From an uncultured Saprospiraceae bacterium (lineage in GTDB: Bacteria > Bacteroidota > Bacteroidia > Chitinophagales > Saprospiraceae), in contig CALFWO010000030.1 in NCBI GenBank assembly GCA_937928045.1, positions 1-36,043 on the forward strand: a DNA stretch of 36,043 nt, written 5' to 3'. The notes under the pieces are model-generated. The model was given only the letters and a program-made list of their open reading frames with translations. It was not told the origin of the DNA and ran no database searches. Made by a program: the position numbers and the translations under genes. This document shows, piece by piece, positions 20,167-29,900 of this stretch (position 1 is the first letter of the stretch; every line of letters begins with the position of its first letter).

Positions 20167-20955
20167 TTAAAAATTATAGAATATTGGAGCATTAACATCG
20201 TTTCTAAGAGCTAGTGCTGCAACATGTTGATTATCAACAAGAAAGCTTTGGATCACGAAGAATGATTTAATATTCTTCTGCTTTCCGAAATGTCCTGAAT
20301 CCAGCATATTGGTGGATAACAACTTTTCATGTAAACCCAAGCCAATAACTTTGGCAAGTGCTTCTTTTCTAGTCCAGAGTTTAAAAAAGGACTTTTGAGC
20401 CCAAGAATAGGTACTCATCAAAACTTCTTTTTCTGCAGGATGAAAATACATATCTACCATTGATCGATAATCAAAGGCCAAAACATATTGCTCTAAATCA
20501 ATACCAACGCGCTGATCATGGGAGACGGCAATTAGCAACCATTTGTCCGAATGAGAAATATTAAAATGAAGATTATGATTCAGCAATGCTGGTTTTCCCC
20601 ATCGGTTTCTCTTGAATCTCAGGGAAAAAGGATCGGTAGTAAGGTACCTTCCTAAAATCAATCTTACTGCCAACTTACTAGCAATGTAATTCTCTTTAGC
20701 ATTTCTATTTCGCAATCGGTTGGCATGATCAATTTCCTCAGGCCTCAAGATAATAGCTGTACGATCGGAATACGCCGTCAATAATTTCTTTTTCTCAATT
20801 TTGACAACTGCATTCAATTTGTTTGAAACACTAAAATTAGATTGAAATGAAATCCAAGGCGAGTTTTCCAAAGGCAAAACCAATACAGATTGATTTAAGC
20901 CTTTTGCATTTACAAAAGACAATTTCTCCTTACCATTTTTAGCAATGTTTTTCAT
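20167..20955 (-). CDS. Sfp-type 4'-phosphopantetheinyl transferase
   Basis: This 262-residue protein is predicted to transfer phosphopantetheine from CoA to the conserved Ser of carrier domains. The family signatures are clear: LHFNISHSDKWLLIAVS, then RVGIDLEQY (the GxDxE Mg-binding motif) and, about 50 residues later, SFFKLWTRKEALAKVIGLGL (the WxxKEAxxK motif). The length is normal for the Sfp class. The ATG lies 2 nt after the TAA of the NRPS-PKS gene, so the two are almost certainly co-transcribed and probably translationally coupled. Its evident substrates are the two PCPs and one ACP of that enzyme. A role in other pathways cannot be excluded. Confidence 0.95.
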   Translation of the reverse strand: MKNIAKNGKEKLSFVNAKGLNQSVLVLPLENSPWISFQSNFSVSNKLNAVVKIEKKKLLTAYSDRTAIILRPEEIDHANRLRNRNAKENYIASKLAVRLILGRYLTTDPFSLRFKRNRWGKPALLNHNLHFNISHSDKWLLIAVSHDQRVGIDLEQYVLAFDYRSMVDMYFHPAEKEVLMSTYSWAQKSFFKLWTRKEALAKVIGLGLHEKLLSTNMLDSGHFGKQKNIKSFFVIQSFLVDNQHVAALALRNDVNAPIFYNF

Positions 20956-20957
20956 CT

Positions 20958-23900
20958 TTAACTTTTGGAACTATCTGTATTTGAAAAAACTCGATTCAAA
21001 ACACTTTGTAAAATTTGGGCGAATTCTTTTCCATTTGGCATATCAAAGAGATGAAGATGATCCCCGGGAACTTCGTGGACTATTACTCCCTTTTTGGCAA
21101 AAGGTCTCCATCCCAAGAAGTCAAAATCTTCAATCCAAAACCTTCGAACCTTCGCCCTAAAAAGATGAATTTTTCCATCAAATGGAGTAATTCGATAATG
21201 TTCAAAAGCGATCTTATTTTTTTGATCCAATAAAGCCATATTATGGTCAATATTATTTTCATTCAAATCCGCATTCGGTTTATTGGTTAGAGACCAAGTC
21301 ATTCTCTTTAACCTTCTATTTAGGGTATTAGATTTATACTTAATATTATGAATAGGATCTTTAGCAAGTGCTCCAAAATTCCACGCAACTTTCTTCCCTA
21401 GTCTTTTTAAGCTCTGATAATAACTCCAATTTTTTCCGGTAATCTCTGGTCGTACAACGGTATCAAACATACCTAGCATTACTACCTCCTTGCCCATAGC
21501 TTTCAATTGCTTTGCCATTTCAAAGGTAATCAAACCTCCAAATGAATACCCAGCCAAAGCGTAAGGTCCATCTGGATTACGCTCTAATATTTCTTCAATA
21601 TAAGCAGCAGCCATGTCTTCAATTCTATCCAATGGTTCTGCTTCGCCGTATAATCCTCTTGCTTGAAATCCAAAAATTGGCTGATCGGGACTCATGTGTT
21701 CGGCTAATGTTTGATACATTAAAACATGTAAACCGGCACCGTGAACCAAGTAGACCGGAGGCTTCGAACCCTCTGTTCTTATTGGGACCATTGACTTTGT
21801 AAATTCCATTTCTTTATCGCCCTTTACCACTTGAGCAAGCTGATAAATGGTAGAATTTTCTAGCAAAGAGGACAAGGGTAATCTTATTCCAGTCTGTTCC
21901 TCGATTCTTGCCATCATTTCCACTGCAATCAAAGAGTGTCCACCGATTTCAAAGAAATCATCATGGATTCCGCAACCGTTTATATTTAGAATATCTGCCC
22001 AAATATTCTCCAATAATTTTTCTTCTTTTGAAACTGCTTTGGCATCAATACTAACTTCGGTATTTAAATCCCAGTTTGGTTCAGGCAACTTTTTTCGATC
22101 TACTTTTAATGTACTAGTCAGCGGAAACGATCTTAAAGTCACAAAGAAATTTGGAACCATGTATCCGGGCAGATCTTTCTGCAGATATTGCTTAGCATGA
22201 TTTACATCCAATGGCGTTCCATTTGAAAGTGTAACATATGCCACCAATGTTTTTTCACCTGAAGGATTCTTTTTGGCGACTACGACGTTTTCTTTTACTA
22301 CTTTATATTTAGATAAAAAAGATTCAACTTCTCCAAGTTCAATCCGGTGTCCTCTGATTTTCACTTGCCCATCTTTTCTTCCTAAAAACTCTAAATTTCC
22401 GTTCATTTGATAGCAAGCCAAATCTCCCGTTCGATAAATTGTTTCGGAGTGATTAAATGGATTTTTAACAAAATGGAAAGCATTTAATTCTGGACTCTTA
22501 TGATAACCTTGTGGAGCAACTCCAACACCTCCGATATACAATTCCCCAGGAACACCGATTGGCACTCGATTTAATTCTTCGTCGAGTAAATATAACTGTA
22601 CATTAGACATCGGCTTTCCTACTGGTTCAAAACCTGACAAAGTTGGCTTTCTATCATTCGCAATTACTTCATGCGTTGTAGACCAAATTGTTGTCTCAGT
22701 TGGTCCATAGATATTGTATAATCTTTTGCACTTTGATAATAATTTAGTGGCAAAAGTTTGATTCAAACCTTCGCCCCCTGAGAGAATTGTCAAAAGGTTT
22801 GAGCCATCCCAACCTGACAACGATAGCGAACGCCATGTGGCAGGAGTTGCTTGCATCAAAGTAATTTTGCGATTATTTATAAGTTCCGCTAACAACCGTC
22901 CATCTAGTTGTTCTTCCCGAGTTGCCAGGGTCACTTCAGCACCGATCATTAATGGTAAGAAATAATCCTGAACTGATGGATCAAATGCAACAGATGCCAC
23001 ACTTAAAATATGATCCTCTTCTTTTATATTGATCGCTTCGATCATGGACAAGTGGTGATCAACCAAGGCATGGTGAGGAATTTGAACCGATTTAGGTTTT
23101 CCAGAAGATCCACTGGTATAGATAATGTAAGCTAAATCATCCGCTTGAACATATTCATCAACATTTTCTGACGGAGCATTTTTCCAGTCGGATTTCAAGC
23201 CATTTAGATAAATTGTCTTCCAATTTCCTACGGGCTGTTTTTGTTCTAATAAAGCGTGTGTTAATAAAAACTTTGAATCAACTTGATTTAATAAAAATTG
23301 AATTCGATCAACTGGATTCACAGGATCTAATGGAACGTAAATTCCTCCCAATTTTAAACTCGCCATGATCGCAATCATCATTTCTATGGATCGCTCAAAA
23401 TAAATACCAACGTAATCTCCTTTCTTTATACCGGCATTTTTTAGTCTAAAAGCCAGGCGGTTTGAATCTTCTTCAAGCTGTAAATAAGTGCGTGAATCTA
23501 TTCCGCACCTTACCGCAGTTTTACTAGCATATTTCCTAACACTATCTTGAAAATATGAAAGGAACGTTGTTGATTTATCCCGTGGGATACTGGCAGAATT
23601 CCATGATTTTAGCAGATTAATTTCATCCTGCGGCATCAAATTCAGTTTACTTATAGATTGACTGGAATCCTGAACAATTGAAGTCAATAAAGTTTTAAAT
23701 TCAGCCAATCTTAGATTGATCATATTCCCGCCAAAAAGATCTGTATTAAAGATCCATTCAAAATCTATTCCTCCAGCCACCGATTTGACATTTATAAATG
23801 TATCGAAGGTTTCATATTTTCTTTGGATTGGTTGAACGATTCCTTTTACATTGCCAAAATCCAAGGTCTCTCCATCTGCATCCATATTGAACAAGAATGA

Positions 23901-26900
23901 AATAATTGGCTGGCGCGAAGGATCTCTTTTTACATTTAAGGCCTGAACCAGCGCTCCTAAGGTATAATGCTGATGATCAAAGGCGTCCAGTACCAAATTT
24001 CTTGTTGTCTTCAGCTCTTCTGAGAACGTCCCTGTTTTATTCACCTTATTCCGAACGGGTAATAAACTTACTCCATGAGTTACCAGATTTTCATTTCCAG
24101 CTATTGTTTGAGCAGCGGCTACAAGTCCTAAAACGAAATCATCTTGATTGCTCAAGCGATTTAGAAATGTTCGGTACGCTGTATACAATAAAATGAAAAG
24201 TGTAGTTCCTTCTTTCGAAGCAACCTGTTTCAAATCGTTTACTAAATTTTGATCCAAATGTATTCGACGCAAATCTGCATTATAAGTCTTTTTTAAAGGA
24301 CGTGGTGACTCGGTTGGGAATTCCAAAACAGGAATATCATCCTGGAATTGACTTTCCCAATAGGCCTTATTATCGCTATATTCTTCCGATGAGAGAAATT
24401 CATTTTCTTCAATTACAAATTCGACATAAGATTTTGATTCAGCCAAGTTATGCGACTCATTTTTAATAAGGGCAGAATAAATAATACTTAATTCTTTTGC
24501 CAATATTCCGCAGCTCCATCCATCAGCAATTCCATGATGCGCAGAAATAATAAAAATATATTCTGATGAATTTTTCTGAATTAATCTAAATCTAACCAAA
24601 GGACCATTGAACAAATCGAATGGCTTTGTGGATTCCTCATGCTCTATTCCTTCAATTTTTTCCCCAAAATTGTCTTCTCCTAAATCTGAGCAATCAATAA
24701 ATTCTATTGGTAAATGAACCTTTGCTTGGACCAATTGAGTAGGTGTTTCAAAATCAAATTTAGTTCTTAACGCACCATGTCTTTGAGCCAATTGATCAAT
24801 TGCAGCCTGAAGCAAATCCAAATCCATTTTACCATTTAGCTGAACTTTACCGGCTAAGTTGTAGGCCGCGGCAGCATCATCTCCCAATCTATGCTCAATC
24901 CATACTTCTTTTTGACCTTGCGTAAGCGGTAATATTTGATCTTCGCCAATAACATTTTTAATTTCAGCAACCAACGCCTTTTCTTCTGACGCTTTTCTAA
25001 AAGTATCAATATTCAACGAATTTGGTACACTGACTATTTGATGTTGTGGTGGTGGATTTTGAACTGTAATTGGGAAAAAACCAGCAGTCTGCATTTCTCC
25101 AATGACCTCTTCAAATACCGACAAAGTTTTATTCAAATCTTCTTCTGAATGAGCAAGTGTAACCAAAGCCGCTTTCGAATTCATGTGTATGCCCTTCATT
25201 CTACAAAAGAAAAAGAAAAGCGGTGTAAAAGGATTTCCGTCAGTTGGTTTTATGACAACAATACTTGAAGTTGCCAAAACTTTTAATGGTGCTTTAGTTT
25301 TATTTATTAACTCCGCAATACCATTTGCAAATTTTTCCGATCGCTGATTAAGTGAATTATAAATTTCTACACCGCCTTCTTTAATTGCTGTTAACGCAGC
25401 CAAAGAAGAAGCAAGGCCTAATGGATGTCTGACAAACGTACCACCGAAAAATGTTACTCCAGCCGGAGGAGTTGAATCATCTCCAAACTGCCATTGACCT
25501 CCATCAAAAGCATCCAAATATTTAGCCTTTCCTGCCAATGCAGCCATAGGTAAACCTCCGGAAATAATTTTACCATAAGCTACCAAATCTACTTCGACAT
25601 TATACCATTCTTGCGCTCCTCGTGGTGCAATTCGGAAACCAGTAATCATCTCATCGAAGATTAATGCAATGTCATTTTCAGCCGTTACTTTTCTAATATT
25701 TTGAATTAATTCCTTTGGCTGAAAAGTAGGATTATTGGGTTGTATTGGTTCAATCAATATTCCTGCTAGTTCATCCGCATGCTGCTCAATTATATTTAAA
25801 ACATTAGGGTCATCGTAATGCAGAACTATAACATTCTGAACTAAAGAAGAAGGGATACCAGGAGCAACAGGCACCGTAGTCGACTTCCCATTTCGAGTAA
25901 TCGAGCGCACGAGTAACTCATCTGCAATTCCATGGTAATCCCCCTCAAAAACAGCGATCTTATCACGACCAGTAACAGTACGTGCAGCACGTACTGCAGC
26001 TGATAAAGCTTCTGAACCTGTATTCACAATAGTGATTCGATCCATACCGCTAAGCTCACAAAGTAAGTCGGCAACTTTTTTAGCCAAAGGCGTTAAAGCT
26101 CCTAACTCAAAACCCTTTGCTAACTGATCCTGTATAGCTTTTTGAATAAATTCTGGTGAGTGTCCGAATAAACTAATTCCGAATGAAGATCTATAATCTA
26201 TATATTCGTTGCCATCAACATCCCACATTTTTGAACCCTCCGATCGCACCATTGCAATCTGATATATCATATCTTTCCATATCGCATTAAACCCAGAAAT
26301 CGATCTTGGGTCTGCCAAATGTTTTCGTTGACTTTGTGTCAACTCTTGCGATCCTTTAGTTTTGTTTGTATAATCTTTTATTAACTTTTTTAGATATTTA
26401 GTTTCTCTTTCGTCTAAATCATTCCAATTGGAAATTCTTCTTGCTGGCTGCCCTGAAGATTTATTGATTTCTCTAAAAGCAGCTGCATCTACAACATTTT
26501 TTAATTGAGAAATTTCATCTTCTTTCTTCAGGGCTTTAAGCTTTCCCAAATCATCAATTTGAGAATTTGCTGAATTATCATCAGTTTTTTTAATTGTTTG
26601 CTGCCCTTTTGGAGAACCTAACAACCAAAGTTGCTGTTGCATCAATTGTAATTGCTGCGCAATAATTTTTGAGAGTTCGGATCCATCTACATTTTGCAAA
26701 TTTTGCAATTGTTCAAACTGAGGAAGTTGAGTAGGTGGAGGGGAAAACGTTGAAGGTAATTGTTCAATGTTTTCACTTTGAGTTATTTCCTTTGATTTTA
26801 CATTTCCTGAGGAAGGCTTTACACTTCTTGCATTCAATTCTTCCAACTCTTGTTTCAAATAGTCCGAAGCGACTTCTTTATCTAACCATTTGGATAGCGC

Positions 26901-29900
26901 ACCTAAGTTGGGTAATTCATCAAATAATTGCCTAAAGGACAATTTAACTTCGTAAGCTTTTTTAATTTTTGATACTGCCTGCGTGAGGAAAAGAGAATCA
27001 AACCCCAATTCCAAAAAAGTAGATCTTTCATCGATTTCACTAACGGGTATGCCAGACATTTCATTAAACAATCCTTTCAGTTTATCTAAAAGTAATTGCT
27101 GCCGGCTGATACCAGGAGCTGCGCCGCCCGTATCAATTTTTTCATTCGACATGTTAATTAATTTTTCTTCGACATGGTGCTGTTTGGGTTTAGCTTCAAT
27201 CCAATGTCGTTTTCTTGCAAAAGGATAAGTAGGGAGACTTATTTTTCTTGTAGTTTTATTTTTATAAAATTTTGTCCAATTTTGAAAAGCACCTAACTCC
27301 CAAATACGGCCAAGTGTATAATATATAAAGTCAACATCTGGAGTACTTTCTTTTGGATGAGGAAGAGAAGCAAAAATTGGTTGACCTACCTGCCTCGCCT
27401 TATGTTGTCTAGCAAAAGTCGCTAGAGTTTGTCCAGGACCGATTTCAATTAATATATTTTCATCCCGATTGAAAACTTGAGCTATTCCATCACTAAAGTG
27501 GACAGTGTGCCTCAAATGATTTAGCCAATATTCAACAGTTAGAAAATTATGAGACTCCGGCCAATCTCTTTTCAAATTACAGATCAATTTTTTATTAACC
27601 TTTTTAAATTCAATTGTTTCCAATACTGCTTTGAATTGATCCATTATTGGCTCAATTTCTCGGGAGTGCGAAGCCAAGTGAATTTTTGGTCTAGTTGCAT
27701 GAATCTCCAGTTCATTCAACTCTTTTTTCATTTCATCAATCGCCACTGCAGAACCTGAGACAACCACATTGTCCGGTCTATTTATTGATGCAATGTCAAG
27801 ACGGTCTCCAATTAAAATTTTGACTTCATCCAAAGGAAGTCCAATACTTAGCATTCCGCCTTTGGGCAAAGTTTCAAAAAGTTCAGCTCGGGTAACTACC
27901 ATTTTCAAAGCATCGCTAAAGGAAAATGCGCCAGCTAAACATGCAGCGGTATATTCCCCCATACTATGACCAATCATTACTGATGGTTCAATTCCCCAAG
28001 ATTGCCAAAGCTTTGCTGTGGCATACTCTGTGATAAACAATAAAGACATTCCTGCCAAAGGATCTTCGATTGGCAATCTATTTCTATGAGCACTTGGATA
28101 AAGTATTTCCCTAAAATCATGATTGTGATTTTCCTTCAATAACTTTAATGCAAGATCAATTTCATCTCTAAAAACTGGCTGAGATTCATACAATCCCAAT
28201 CCCATGTTTTGGTGTTGAGCTCCCCCACCCGGAAACATAAAAACAAATTTATCCGGTGATCTTTTTTGCTCATTTGAATCAATAAAATCTTTCAGTTGTT
28301 CTACCAATGTATGCTGATCATTGGCAACAAAAGCATTTCTGAATTTATAGTTTTTTCTTCCTGTATTTAGTGTATAAGCTAACGAGGAAAGATCAATATC
28401 ATGATTTTTATCCAAGTAGTTCACCAATTTTAGTTGGTATTGTTCTAAGGCTGTATTTGACTTAGCGCTTATAGTAAATATTTCTGTTTTGTTATATTCC
28501 ACCTCGGAATCCGCAATCAAAGGAGCTTCTGAAAGGACAATGTGCGCATTGGTTCCACCAAGTCCAAGGGCAGAAATTCCAGCATACCTTGGCTGATTTG
28601 TTCTGGGCCATTCCCTCAAAGCATCATTAACATAGAAAGGACTATTTACAAAATCTATTTGTGGATTCGGCCTAGAATAATGCATGGTTGCAGGAAGCAA
28701 TTCATGCTGAAAAGCCAATGCTGTTTTTATTATTCCAAGAACAGTTGCTCCTGCATCAAGGTGACCAACATTTGATTTGACACTGGCAATTGCACAATAT
28801 TGTTTTTTATTTGTCCAATGCTTAAAAGCTTTAGTCAGCCCTGCAATTTCTATTGGATCACCAAGGCTAGTTCCTGTTCCGTGTGCCTCAATGTAACTCA
28901 CATCTTGTGGATTTACATTAGCATTTAAATAGGCCTTTTTTATAGCCAACGATTGGCCTTCCGAAGCTGGAGCAGTGAAACCTATTTTTTCAGATCCATC
29001 ATTATTGATAGCTGAACCTTTGATGATTGCACGAATGTTATCTCTATCTTCAATTGCCTTACTTAATTTTTTCAATACGATGAAAGCCATCCCTTGACCG
29101 CGCACCATTCCTTTTGCCTCCGCATCAAATGTATGGCAAAATCCGGTTGGTGATAAGGCATGACCATCGGTATGTTCATATCCTTGATCAACAGGCGGCT
29201 GTATTCTACCTCCTCCGACCAGAATAACATCTGCATCATTATTTTTCAAACTATTACAAGCTAGATGAAGAGCTACACCTGATGAACTACAAGCAGTTTG
29301 AACGTTGACTGCAGGCCCCTTTAGGTTTAATTTATAAGCAACCTTGCTAGCCGGAAAATCTTTTTCTAAAGCAATTCCCAAAGTAAAATCATCCAAAGAT
29401 TCAAAATATTTTGGGTGAGTCATCACATTATTTACCAGATAGGTATTTCGAGCAACTCCGCCATAAATGCCAATGACGTCATCCGTAGTTTGTGTATTAA
29501 TTCCAGCGTCTTCCAATGCGCTATAGGCTACTTCTAAATAGATACGATGTTGCGGATCCATCAAAGCCGCCTCTTTAGGAGTATACCCAAAGAATTTTTC
29601 ATCGAAACAATCGTAGTCCTCTAAGATCATTCCTTTGTTCACATAATTACCAGCTTCAATTTTATCGGGATCTATTCCCGCTTTCAATAACTGCTCTTTA
29701 GAAAAGGTAGAACTAACATCAGTTTTATGAATTAGGTTATCCCAAAATTTATCTAAATCATTCGCGCCAGGCAATCGAACACTCATGCCTATAATGGCAA
29801 TGTCCTCATTTTTATCTTGCAATACTTTATTATCACCATTCTCTAATGATGACTTTTCAATTTTATTAAATTCAACTTCCAATTCTTCAATTTCTTCGCT

